This document shows, one piece after another, positions 1 to 11,900 of a stretch of 64,000 nucleotides of DNA. Positions within the stretch are counted from its first letter, which is position 1. Each line of letters begins with the position of its first letter. The position numbers were made by a program, and so were the translations under genes. The notes beneath the pieces are model-generated. The model saw nothing but the letters and a program-made list of their open reading frames with translations. It was not told the origin of the DNA and did not search any database. Source of the stretch: Polytrichum commune (lineage: Eukaryota > Streptophyta > Polytrichopsida > Polytrichales > Polytrichaceae); NCBI GenBank assembly GCA_950295325.1, contig OX485808.1, positions 36,476,527-36,540,526 on the forward strand. The letters are read 5' to 3'.

Positions 1-897
1 CCCATCTACAAATGGGGAGATCTGACTGCTGGTTCCAGATGGGCTGCTTCGGGGAGATTTAGGGCACGAACGGTCGAGATGCGAGCGTTTCCAAGCCCAA
101 CCGGGTTGCGTGTAGATGTCTTTGGGTTTTCCTCTCTTCATTCAATTAGGTATAATCTATGGATTCCTGTAAAATGATCAGCCATTTGCCTAAAGTCTTG
201 AACTTGAATCGGTCATATCTCAAACCCAACCGGCCCATCTGTTACTAGCAGCCAGATCTCCCCATTCGTAGGGCTGGTTGAGTTTGAGAAACGACCGGTT
301 CAAATTCAAGAATCTAGGCAAAGTGTCGATCGTTTTAAAGAAATCTACAGGATGCACCTTAAATTAATAATGGAAACCCGAAAGGTATCAACATGTAACC
401 AGTTGGACTCGGAAACACTTGGATCTTGACAACTGATTGTGCCCAAAACCTCCCCGGAAACTGATCTCCATCTCGGGTTTACATAAGAGCTTTAGGTGCA
501 GGAACCATTGTCTTATCAGACATAATTAGGTCACTAACATATTGCACCCCCTACCCACCATAAAGAATTTGAACTTGAGTACCACATTAAGACGCTTTGG
601 TCTGTATTCACCATTAAGGATCAACCTCGCGATGACGGCTCCATTCTATATGAACGACTTTAAATGCTTCTAAAGAACTAATGACTTGCTATTTCACAAA
701 GAGCCATAGCAACATGCTTGGAAAGAAGGAAGGCAATGGGAGGAATCCATTGATCAGAACATTTGTGTTTAGAATAGAAAAAAATTATGTTTTCAAATGT
801 CGATGGTTTTTCAATTCAAAGCATTTTACCTAAAGCAAGGGTCACCATCCAAATCCAAACCTCCCTAGGTATTTAATTTTTCACTTTTAGAAATTTA
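1..897 (+). repeat. Large repeat R, copy R1 (left part)
   Basis: This stretch has no convincing gene. From about base 96 it aligns base for base with 59907-60703, and more loosely with 19111-19830 and 42440-42720. It is therefore a family of dispersed repeats. Copy R1 resumes at 13409 after element A. The first 95 bases are shared with the copy at 19111 but not with the one at 59907, so copies differ in their left borders. I see no terminal repeats that would class the family. Confidence 0.85.
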
Positions 898-907
898 CTT
901 AATTTCC

Positions 908-980
908 GGGGAGTGCTATCTTGTGAGCGGTGAGCAGTGAGCGGTGAGCGATGAGCGGTAATTTGTGAGCGGTGAAGAAA
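908..980 (+). repeat. Left terminal inverted repeat of element A (heptad repeats)
   Basis: It starts with GGGGAGTGCTATCT and then runs as consecutive 7-mers of the form TGAGCRR: CGG, CAG, CGG, CGA and CGG versions in series, then a TAATTTG spacer and another TGAGCGG. The same 7-bp periodicity is seen at the right end and at the left end of element B (53706 onward). Such an array is the expected binding platform for the transposase; that role is inferred. Confidence 0.85.
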
Positions 981-1603
981 ACAAAATATTTGGTAATAGG
1001 ACCCCGAGTATCCTATAACCGTGGTCTAAAGAAATAATTTTTTAGGGTTCAATAATAAGAAGATTGGGGAGGACAAATAATATGAATGCTAGATTGCAAG
1101 TAGTGAGCAATGCAAAAGACCAATATGTACACGACTTGGGGTTGCTAGTATGTGAGCATGCGAGCGTGAACATGTGAGCCTTCAATTTTATCCCGGTTAT
1201 GGTTTGTAAATCCGTTGGGGGCCTATGACTGTGGAATTACATGTAAGGGTCTATAGTCCAAATGAACAACAAATGAGAATGTTGCTATAACAATTTTGTA
1301 CTAAAAATGAACTAATATACATTCAACTGTTGAGATAATAATAATGTAATTGGAGACAATGTGTAAGCAAACTCATGTTGAAAACAAGTGTAGCATGTTA
1401 GAATGTTTCACTATAATACACATCAATGTAAAATTTAAATACATCATAACACCATCATGAGGGTGACATTTACGAAGTCCCAAACATAAAGAACAACAAA
1501 AGTGGATTGTAGATATAAATCGGGTAGTAGATTAAAATTGTTGAAGTTATTGGAAATCAAATTTCAAAAATCAAAAATCAAAAATCAAATCATGAATACA
1601 AAC

Positions 1604-4600
1604 TTAAATATCGTCGGACTCAGATGCACTGAGTTCAAAATAAGCACATACTCTAGTATCGTAATATCTACGAGGTGAAGGTGAAATTGAAGATGAAGTA
1701 GATGAAGCATTAGCATAAGCTTCAGCTAAAGCCTCAGCATACACAGGGAGGCTTTGAGGACTAAGAGAGGGGCTTCTCAATAATCCATGGTGCCGATAAA
1801 ATGACGAGATTTGTATCGGCGATGGATTCATCCAACTAAAAACAACAAACCATGTATTAGAATATGTAACAACAAATTAGAATACAAAATCTAGAATTTG
1901 CAATTGAAGTTGTTGAGAAAAAAACAATGAAAAAACTTACTCACATAAGTTAAGAAGTGCGGCGTCTTCTATTGGAGTATCATCATCAAAGTCCATACCA
2001 TCGCATGAGGTATCATTTGTAGGTGTTTGAAGAGGCTTTAGTACCTCATCAAACAGTTCGGCATCACTTTCTAATGCTAGAATATGACGATTGGATGAAT
2101 GAGCCGCTCTAATAGAAGAACATGGATGAAGCAGAACATTAATTAGGAAAATACGAACATTGAAGTATGAATTAAAAAACATATGAACCAATAATTGGAT
2201 ACTGTAATATACAATACCTGTAGAAGCAGTCATGTCTGCCACAATACCGCCTACAGGACTCAAACCATGAACAAATAACTTCATTAAATCTTCAGACTTC
2301 TCCTTTGCACCCCTCCATGGCTTGCCATCTCTTTGTCTACATAGTTGAGTTTCCATAGTAATAGAGTTGAAGAGAACGTCATATGTGGCTAAATCGACCT
2401 CAGGAATTGAAGGATGCATGGTGATCAGAAGTTCTTGAGGTTGCCTCGCAATGGGAATTGAAAATGATCGAACCAATAACAAAGCCTTGAACTTCAAAGT
2501 CTGAAAGTCAATATAAAATTGAAATTAAAAAATATATAACACATAAAAACAAATTCAAATATGAACCAATCAAAATGAAATGTCATAATTGCTACTTACA
2601 TTTTTGGACGGATTCATAGGATTTGCCAAGTGCAAGGAATTAATGATAGTCCACTCATCCTTGATTTTGAACTTATAGTTCTTGAAGAATCCTGCCACTT
2701 CTCTCTTCACGGCAGAACTGTCAGGATAAAACAAAAGGAATGCTCCATCATCATGAAGATAGGTAAGAGCAAATGCCATCAATATGTTAAGAAAACTTCG
2801 AATGTTGGCATTCCAAGGGGGAATTTGAGATGGCGGATCCGAGACACCTAGAACCCGAAGACCATCTGGGTAATCCGCAATAATGAGGTCCACAGCAGGT
2901 TTCTTTTGCAATTGGCCATAAAAAAAAAATTGTCTACCTTCACCAACCTACAAAGATAAAATATAAATATTACAATACATGAATAAAGACGACAATTAAA
3001 AGTAAAAAATAAAATAACGTGACAAAATATGAATGAAACTTTATAAAACTTGAATAAAGTAAAAATTGTAAAATAAAATGAACTCACCTTTGATAGAAAA
3101 GCCACAATGTCATCATATGGTGCACGAAATGTACCTGTTTGCTTCTTATCCTCGATAATCCTCACACAAGAATCATTCAAGATTAAATCCGAAGATGTTT
3201 GGTTTGCAGGTAAAGGAGGCAAGATATTCATCATACCTCTAAGCTTGGGAGGCATATCCAAGGTAGGAGAAGGGGTTGTTTTCTGCCGCTTTGAAGTATG
3301 AAACGTTGCCTCTAGATTTGAAGAAGAAGGTTCAGTAACTACAAGGTTGTTGAGACTGCTTTGAATTGGAGCATCCTCATCGCTATCATGAATGAGGAGG
3401 ATTGGTCTTTTAGGCTTAGACTTTTTTTTTTGGCATCTTGGCTGCATCCTCATCCATTATAGAGGGAACAATTTTAGTTGTACCCTTGAGGGCGGGTTGA
3501 ATGGAATCTCGAAGGGCAATATCAAAAGTGGGAGGTGATTTAAGAGGACAATCCAAATACCACCCACATTTTTCAAAATGCACAAGATCCCAAGATTTCA
3601 TGATCCCCTCTGTGAACATGCATTCTTCACTTTCGATATCCAAATAATTAGCCAAAAAAATGGGAGATTTGGAAATGGCTTTCGCAGGAAATAAGACATA
3701 TTTGAAGTACCTATAAAACACCCTTCGCATGGCCGGATAAAAATTGAGTTGCTTGTCAATGTTATGATTTTTGTGAACTCCCTTATCCACACCAAATTCA
3801 CGAAAAAATGCAGTATCCCACAATGATATGCGCATTGCCTCCACATAATAAAAAATAGTGGGCAAAGGATCCATACCATCTGGAAGGTACTTGATGGACA
3901 CATGCATATCAGCCACAGTAGCATCAAAGAGCTTCTCGGTCTCAATAGCCAACTGCCAAATACAAAATAAAGATTAGAAGAATTAAAGCATTGAAAAAAT
4001 ATTACAAATAAATTAAAAACACAGACCAAAAATAAATGAACCAAACATAATAGAAGCACAAAAATTATCACCTGAGCCCACCAAGTAGCTTTATGAAGCC
4101 ACTTAGGAAACTCTATATCATTGAATTTTGGTTTCGGAAACTTGAGAGCCTCACGAAGAGCAGGTGAACTGTTCCACCTCTCAAGCCACTTAATCTTCAT
4201 AGATGTGACCATTGCCGAAGTTGCTAACATCTAAAGTTTTTCTTGAGTCATCTCAGGGTTCTCATCGTGAGTTTCATAATGAGACTTCACATGCTCTAAG
4301 AACATAGGAGAATGTTTAGGATCCGCAATGGGAAGTTGTTTCTTCAATTCCGAATGGAAGTCAATCTCACCCTCTCAACAGCTTTGGAAACAAATTCATC
4401 CACTGCACTCGAAGTCCAATGTGCAGGATCAGAATATTTCTTATAAAATTTCCTTTGAGCAGTAGCAGCAGCATCTCCCAACTCTTGCTACACCAAGGAA
4501 AAAATATATAAGAATATGAATAATCACACACAACAAAAATAAGATGCAATAAAAAATATAGTTATAGAAATCCAAATAAAAACAAAACAAGAAAAATATA

Positions 4601-5542
4601 CAATAAAACAAAAATCGTAAAAAAACTAATACTTCAGAAAAAAATAACCTGGTATAGAAATCCATTAAGAGCCTCAACAGTCAAAGTAAACCAAGTCCTA
4701 TGTTTGGATTTTTGTTTGGCATCAGCGGCAGTAAGATCTTCTTTGGAAACAAGTTTTTCAAAATATGAAAGTGGTTGCCCAGCAATGCTTTGAATGCGGA
4801 AAAGCTTATGAACAAGATTGGTACAAACATGGGATTTTTGGTTCCTCCTGTCAAAACAAAACAACCAATGATAAGCCAAAGAAAAGAGATATACAATAAA
4901 AAAAAACAAAAAAAAACAAAAAAAAACAAAAAAAAACCAAATGAACCGAACAAATAAAAAGAGAAGAATGAAGTAATTACCAATTGACTTCATGTAAAGC
5001 TGCCAACATGGTTGCAATATCTCCCTTGACGTCTAAAATAATACTTTCAACAGCATAATGCCAAACCGGATCATGTGTGTGATCTCGATTAATAATGGGC
5101 AACCATGCTTGCAAACGGTGATTTCCGTCCCACACCATGAACATTTTGCCAGAGAAAACTTTGAGGTCCTCATCAGCTTGCAATATTTTTTCAAAGGCAT
5201 CATTAGCCCGCACCCAATTCTCACTCCAAGATTCAATGATACTATCGGTAACATGTACTGTTTTTCCCTCATTGTTTTCCAAGGCCACATAAAAAACCCC
5301 ATTGCCCTCCATATAACCACAAGCAACAAAATGTGCAGCCAGGTTCATAACGTCACTTTTTTAAAAAGGCCTTACAACAGGCAATGCAATCATTCGACAT
5401 AGTGAAATGTTGAATTTTGATTTTGCCCTTGGTTGATACCTCAACCGTTCAAGACGGGAAGATGTGTTGACAGTTTCTTTCTTAAAAAATGCATGTAATT
5501 GCATCTCCAATTGATCTTCAGAAAGAGGTACAACTTCCAAAT
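1604..5542 (-). pseudogene. ParB-like / DNA methyltransferase-like protein gene of element A (decayed)
   Basis: Exons chain through GT..AG borders on the minus strand: about 5542-4981, 4847-4650, 4489-4072, 3952-3090, 2947-2600, 2501-2218, 2113-1944 and 1841-1604. The first holds a ParB-like motif, VWDGNHRLQAW (about 5112-5135), preceded by an IALPVVRPF segment, the place of the PIRP region in ParB domains. Near the C-terminus come DLIIADYPDG (about 2850-2885), aligned with the DPPY motif IV, then GIVADMTASTG (about 2220) and ILALESDAELFDEVL, resembling motif I and the following acidic strand. Motif IV before motif I is the order of beta-class N4/N6 methyltransferases. The PPY part is not conserved, so activity is doubtful. 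A Ser-rich acidic tail ends the protein. Lesions: in-frame stops at about 5361 and 4231, a frameshift near 4371, and another in an A10 run at 3422-3431. Element B has a diverged homologue. Family calls are by eye. Confidence 0.6.
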
Positions 5543-5718
5543 CTAAAACACAAAACATATCACCCATTTGAAAAACAAAAACAAATCAAAAGAAATATAT
5601 ACATAGGAAATAAATCACATATGCAAACTAAAACAAAATGAAAAAAATTAAGGAAAGTGAGAATATACATAAGAGAGAAAACCACATATTCCCAAAAAGT
5701 CTGAATTTTGAATAAGGG

Positions 5719-7026
5719 TGGCCGTTAACGGCCACTCTTCTTGGAGGAAAAAAAATGAAGGAAATGAATGCATACACACATGCATGCATACATGTAGAAA
5801 CAAAATTTCAAATATAAATAAGGGTGGCCGTTAACGGCCACTCTTGTTGAAGGGAAAAAAAATGAGAGAAATGGGTGTATACATTTAGAAATAAACCCTT
5901 ATGAACAAAAATCCGAAATGTGAATAAGAGTGGCCGTTAACGGCCACCCTTATTGAAGGACTGAAAATGAGAAAAATGGGTGTATACATGTAGAAAGAAA
6001 CCCTTATGAACAAAAATCCGAAATGTGAATAAGAGTGGCCGTTAACGGCCACCCTTATTGAAGGACTGAAAATGAGAGAAATGGGTGTATACATGTAGAA
6101 AGAAACTCTTATGAACAAAAATCGGAAATGTGAATAAGGGTGGCCGTTAACGGCCACCCTTATTGAAGGAAAAAAAAATGAAAGAAATGGGTGTATACAT
6201 GTAGAAAGAAACCCTTATGAACAAGAATCGGAAATGTGAATAAGTGTGGCCGTTAACGGCCACCCTTATTGAAGGACTGAAAATGAGAGAAATGGGTGTA
6301 TCCATGTAGACAAAAACACTTATGAAAAAAAATCTGAAATATGAATAAGGGCCACCCTTGTTGAAGGGAAAAAAAATGAGAGAAATGGGTGTATACATGT
6401 AGAAACAAACCCTTATGAACAAAAATCCGAAATGTGAATAAGAGTGGCCGTTAACGGCCACCCTTATTGAAGGACTGAAAATGAGAGAAATGGGTGTATA
6501 CATGTACAAAGAAACCCTTATGAACAAAAATCCGAAATGTGAATAAGGGTGGCCGTTAACGGCCACCCTTATTGAAGGGAAAAAAAATGAGAGAAATGGG
6601 TGTATACATGTAGAAACAAACCCTTATGAACAAAAATCCGAAATGTGAATAAGGGTGGCCGTTTAACAACCACCCTTGTTGAAGGAAAGAAAAATGAGAG
6701 AAATGGGTGTATACATGTAGACAAAAACACTTATGAAAAAAATTCTGAAATGTGAATAAGGGTGGCCGTTAACGGCCACCCTTGTTGGACAAAAAAAAAA
6801 CGAAGCAAATGAGTGGATACATGAAGAAAAAAACACATATGGAGAAGAGTCTGAAATTTCAAGGACAAAAAATTGAAGGAAATGTGTGTATATTTGAAGA
6901 AAGAAACACATATACTCAGAAATATAAGATGCAACAAAGGGTGGCCGTTAACGGCCACACTTTTAGATGAAACAGACTACAATACAGAATTGGGCATCAT
7001 AGAAAGGGTGGCCGTTAACGGCTACC
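5719..7026. repeat. Phased array of 13 palindromes (GTGGCCGTTAACGGCCAC) in a 105-bp tandem repeat
   Basis: Perfect 18-bp palindromes start at 5719, 5824, 5930, 6035, 6140, 6246, 6444, 6549, 6762 and 6941. Degenerate sites lie at about 6350 (half-site), 6655 and 7009. At several sites the symmetry extends to 22 bp. Spacings are 105-107 bp for the regular part, equal to ten turns of B-DNA, so the sites face the same side of the helix. The intervening unit (ATGAGAGAAATGGGTGTATA and following) is also repeated, but less strictly than the palindrome. The array lies between the two divergent genes of element A, in what looks like an intron or leader of the minus-strand gene. Candidate roles are a protein-binding array for the element's own ParB-like or transposase protein, a promoter/enhancer, or a methylation target; all are inference. 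Confidence 0.9.
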
Positions 7027-7197
7027 CATTTGGAAGAGAAACACACTTTCATTTGAGTTGCTTTCCGGAGTTGCATCTTCTTTGTCGCTCTTGCTCGTTT
7101 TGTCTATGCGCCCACGTCGCCGCCTAGAACTTGTACCAGCATCTGCATCCTCCATGATGCGCGCTCTTGCTTCTTGCGTATGTTGTTGCCGCCGCAC
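7015..7197 (-). other. Possible 5' exon of the ParB/methyltransferase-like gene
   Basis: A minus-strand open segment encodes a basic/acidic low-complexity peptide (MEDADAGTSSRRRRGRID, then KSDKEDATPESNSNES). It ends next to the last palindrome of the array, where a GGTAGC could serve as a donor. Composition matches a disordered N-terminus or nuclear localisation region. Linkage to the downstream exons is a guess from strand and position. Confidence 0.3.
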
Positions 7198-7488
7198 TTC
7201 GAAAGAGGATGTCTGAAGACATTAGGAAGAGTATGGCTTCAAGAGATTAGGGTAAGTCGGACTCTAAAAATAAAAATAAAAAAACAAGTAAAAATTTGGT
7301 AGATTTCAGTCTATGGAATCTTTGCTATATACCGTTGGAATCGTATTTTCGGTGTGTACAATATGGTATACATTATATACCTCTAAATTTATTTTCATTT
7401 TAAATTTCTTCTCTTATCATTTCTTTCGTACAACTTACCTCCAACTCCGCCTCAGAAGATTGTTCTTCTTTTTCGTATTGTGTGGCTG

Positions 7489-7803
7489 CTATTCGTCGAT
7501 GCCTTTATCATAATCTTCCTCCTCTTCATCTTCTTCATTGCATTCAGAGACGATATGTGGTTGAGCTTCACATGTAGAAATTTGGTGTTCGAAGACATCT
7601 TCCGTTATCATTTCGCATGCCACAATATCTTCGTACGTCAAATTTCTTGTTGTACCTGATAGGTCCACTCCTTTCATTCGAGGAATACGTCTATTCATTC
7701 TAGCCCTTGACAATTGTCTCTTACTTGAAAAACGAAAGCTATTTTTTCGCCTATTTTTTTTCCTACCCTTCACTGGAGTAACCACTGCTAACATGAATAA
7801 ATG
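7489..7803 (-). other. Possible exon: basic then acidic low-complexity segment
   Basis: Minus-strand reading from a plausible acceptor (TTAGCAG, about 7805) gives AVVTPVKGRKKNRRKNSF, a middle part with SGTTRNLTYEDIVACEM, and an acidic tail ECNEEDEEEEDYDKG that stops at 7489. The stop means it is either a separate small gene or an end exon. I recognise no domain. It belongs to element A by position. Confidence 0.3.
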
Positions 7804-8145
7804 ACGTTCTTTTACATTTAAACGCATTCAGCTACCCTCTGCACTACATTGTTACTGTCAACAACATGTATTTCATGAATGTTAATCATGATTCGGCCAT
7901 TAAATTTATGAACTCCAAACAAAAGCCACGGTCTCAACATAGATAGGGAGGCTTCGTGAAGGTGATGGACTTGCTAGAAATTTTGGTTCTTCAAAAAAAA
8001 ATCGCCAACGTCACATAACTAGCACATGACAACATAGATGTGTTAATACCCATCATAATCCAACTAAATAAACAAGCAACATCTTGTTAAGGAATACATA
8101 GCAAAATAATTTCAAATCACACAATTTCAGAAGCTGACTTACCTT

Positions 8146-8298
8146 TTTGTTTGTTCTGTTTTGTGAACTCGTCTTCATTTCCGACTCCGAAATACCATCG
8201 TCTGCATGGTCTTTGTTCTTTGCACCTTTATCGTCCTCTGACTTCTTATGCCTTCTCTTCCGCCTTACTAGTGTTCTCTCTACATGTTCCACCATCAT
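8146..8298 (-). other. Possible first exon of a minus-strand element A gene
   Basis: A minus-strand ATG at 8298 opens MMVEHVERTLVRRKRRHKKS, then a Lys/Asp-rich stretch, and reaches a strong donor (AAAAAG then GTAAGT, about 8146). A short charged exon with a good donor, facing away from the transposase start at 8935, suits the 5' end of the minus-strand gene. No similarity is recognised. Confidence 0.35.
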
Positions 8299-8934
8299 TG
8301 CTGTCTATGATATATCTTCTACCACTCCATTTTCATACATTTGTTTAGTGTTTAGAGCTCACTTAAACTTGGCGCACATTACGATCATCAGTGTTGCAAT
8401 TGGCGTCCAATGATCAAGTTGTTTTAACGCGTCTTTCACTCTGCTTCTATTTTTATTATATCCGCCAAATTTCTCTGATATCCCAACCTACCACATTGAC
8501 TTTGTTCTATTTATAATGGCCAATCATTTACTTTGCCGGCCAATTTTAATTGTTCCTGCATCTACATCCAGCCTACACAGTCGTATTTTAAAACTTTGCC
8601 AACTTGTTTATTATTTGACGCCGTTTTCTCCATGATATCCGTGCCCGCATTTCTTCCATGTGATAATCTTATATTACACAACTCCATTGTGGGTTCAAGT
8701 TTCCTATGGCTTAGTTTCTAAAGGAGATATTTTTTAGGATCTGGTTTAGGATTCTATGTTTTCCTTGCAAATATTCTCTGTCTACTATTATGATCTGTCT
8801 CCTTTTGTGTTATTGGATGCTATGGTATCACCTCTTTTAATTTACATCCATTATTATATTCTCCATCATTCAATACAAAAGCGATGTTGATATAAGATTA
8901 TTGTCATGTGTTGTTCATCTATTCCTTCTTCTCC
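8299..8934. promoter_or_regulatory. Intergenic gap between the two outward-facing genes of element A
   Basis: About 640 bp of AT-rich DNA separate the last minus-strand exon candidate from the transposase start. Both genes would be initiated here or nearby, so a shared bidirectional promoter is expected. I see no single convincing TATA box and claim none. Confidence 0.35.
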
Positions 8935-11900
8935 ATGGCTACCATTAGAGCTCACGGATCTTTTGTTCCCTTCATTTTGCCACTTTAAGATGATGGTCAT
9001 GTCAATGTCTCAGAGGATTTTCCTAGTCTGAGATTCAACCTCCAGATAGAAACCATGTATTTAGAGCAGGAGATGTATTCTGCAGATGGAGAGGTGTATG
9101 AAACGGTTTTGGTTCAAAAAAACAGAACCGAGGTTGGTTTTATGTGGATCTTAGGACCTGGTTCATTTAGGGTAATAGGTCTTTCTGAATCTCAGATGCA
9201 AGCTTCAACTATCATCTTGACAAACGAATCCGGTACATCCACCGTTCAAATTCCCTATGTCGCACCTGTTAAGGTGGAACCCCTTGATGATAGTGTGTTT
9301 GTGCTATCAGATTCGGAAGATGACGTTTCTGCATCTGTTGATCTTTCAAACACATCGCCGTTTCCATTTTAAAATCTTCATTCCACTTCTTCACAGCTTC
9401 CTATACATGTAGCCAAATCTCCATGCGGTCCTATGTATAAGAGTTTGGTTCCCCAGCTCTCACCTTCTCATCGTCCTCCACTACACCCTTCACCTTCATC
9501 TATAGGGTTGACTATCGTTGATGCTTTGAAGCTTACAAAGTCTAGAAGAAAATCAAAGTCAGATCTCACATCCATTGATTTTGATAGTATAGATGTTCAT
9601 GATGTCAAGTACTTATCATCTTCTTTTAATGGTGATGTTTTGTTTCTCTAACCCCCTGTGGCACTCAAAGCTCTAAGTACGTATGGCCGCTCAATGGACG
9701 GCATGGACAAGATGTGCGAAGGTCACCCTTGGTGCACCACCAAAACCACCAATATCCAAATGATTTTGGATTGTCCTTCCGGCGCTCTACTTGTGCTGGT
9801 CATCTCCAATGTCCTAATGACTACTGTGATTACATGAATCGCAATGGAGGCCTCCGGAACAACACTGAATGGGCCGGTTCAACTCCTCTCCCATTTGCTG
9901 TGGGTAATGTTCCTCCTACTAGGTCCACTGTCGAGTGTAAGGTATGTCGTTCCACACCTGTGTGCATTGCTTTATGTCATGCTCGAATCCTATACATCCA
10001 CTCCACATCTGTTGGAATGTCCAGGGCTTGCATTTATATTGGTATACATTATCACCCTGTGGCCAATGGCACATGCCGTGAATCATTGGACATGGCATAC
10101 CAGTGCATTGCAAATGAAGTATTGAAAACACCCACAGCCAAAAATTCAGCCATAGTTATGGCAGCAAGCAAACAATTCTTGGCCGATTACCTTCTCAAAT
10201 CTCCCGCAAATGTCGAAGGCCATCACTTGGTTGGTTCATCCCTAGAGGTCGTCATGGACAAATTCAGCACTCTTGCATCTCCGAATTGTCGTAACTTTGT
10301 ATCTGGATCAAAGCGTTTTTTGCGTAATGGAATGGGAACTATGGATAGTATTATGGCATTCAACGACCACTCTGCTTTCAAGTTCGTCCATGGTAGTCGG
10401 TTTCCAGGACAGTCAAAGGACAAAGTGTTTGTTTTTAAGATGTTTGTAGACCTTCCAGGTAGTGGTGTGGAGCTTGTGAAGAGGATGCAAGTCGGTGGGG
10501 ACATGGAGAATTCATGGATTATGTTTGACCATGTCAAACGTTTGAAGGACTGGACGACCATAGCTTGTCATGTGTACGACAGTCGATACTGTAAAGTGTT
10601 GACTATTGCGTGTTGTGACATGCAATCTGAAGATGGTGCAGCACAAATTCTCTTTTGGGAAAATTTGAATGCTGTCATGGCAAAAAATGGTGTACCAAAC
10701 GTAAACTTCAAAGGGTTTATGGCTGATAGTGCTCAAGCTAATTGGAATGCAGTGAGGGCGATTTACGGGGATGGTGATCCAAGTCTACCCATGGTTGCAC
10801 GTGAGCGTACATGTCTTTTCCATTGGTCTGCAAGCTTGGATATGGTGACCCAAAAGTATATCAAACCATCCTTGCAGTTTCAACACAAACAAATATGCAA
10901 GGATTACAAAGACGCGAAAACAATGGACGACGCTGAGACTAAGTACCATGTGATTTGTTCTTGGTGGTTGTCATCTGGAGCTACCTCGGAAGAAGGCATC
11001 CTTGGCCTTTCAGAGTGGTTGGGTTTTTGGCACTTTCGTTATAGACAATGGGGTGGTCATATGCTACTTGTAAGTACATATCAAACTTCATTATTCACTG
11101 TCATTCAATATTTGGCCACTGATATATAATATATCTTATGTTTTTCTTATCTTTGTATTTGTGTGTTGTTCATAGGATATGACAATAGAAGAGCGTGCGG
11201 AAATGCCAACATGCAACCTTGCTGAGACTGTACACAACAAATGGCTCCAACAGTCCGGCAACAAGATGATTTGTTTATATGAAGCTACAGTGGACGACAT
11301 GATTCGTGCCTTCATGCAAATTGCAAATTACCGGACATGGTTGAAAGGGGGGTCTGATGGTAAAGGTCTTGATTCGGCATCCTTGAAACTCAAAGCGGCT
11401 GCCAGGTGTGGAGATCCAAAAACGTTGGCCGATGCCATGAAGTCTTATCTAGGGGCAGAAGACGTCAACACTAGAGATTGTGCATTGGAAGGGTCAGAGC
11501 TCTTTGGTTCCACGAAACGCAAACTCAACCTACCACCGGGTGCTGATTGTGATTCTCATCGACCCGACAAAGTGAACTATTCCATTCCTCGTCCCAACAC
11601 CCGAGCAACTCGTCAACGCATAGAGGAATCGTTGAGTTCTGCAATTCATGGTGTGGCTCATACTACATCCGTGTTAGAGACTGATTGTCTTGCTTCTAAG
11701 TGGCACATTGCAAGATTGCCACCCAACTCAGCCAAACGTTGTTGGGCACTGCAGGCCATTACAGGGACTATGTGCAATGCCAAAGTCGGGACTGGGAAAC
11801 ATGGCACACCTGCTCCAACATACAAAGGGCTCAGGAAGGAATTTCGTTCTCCCAACAATGTGGAGTATGAATTTTGGTTTTGTCCTGACGACATCAAACG

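Noticed and set aside
5885-6566. Minus-strand frames of 90 and 139 codons with a 35-residue repeat (AVNGHPYSHF type)
   Set aside because: They arise because the 105-bp unit is divisible by three. Units of 106 bp break the frame, and the text is hydrophobic and unlike any protein. I treat the region as a DNA array.
5719-7026. CRISPR array
   Set aside because: The repeats are palindromes within a longer tandem repeat and the spacers are similar to each other; the context is a plant transposon.
7313-7513. Short plus-strand frame rich in Phe and Leu
   Set aside because: AT-rich chance frame; the antisense strand has more plausible exon-like segments nearby.
10223-10736. Minus-strand frames opposite the MULE transposase
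   Set aside because: Shadows of the coding strand, which carries the conserved DDE motifs.
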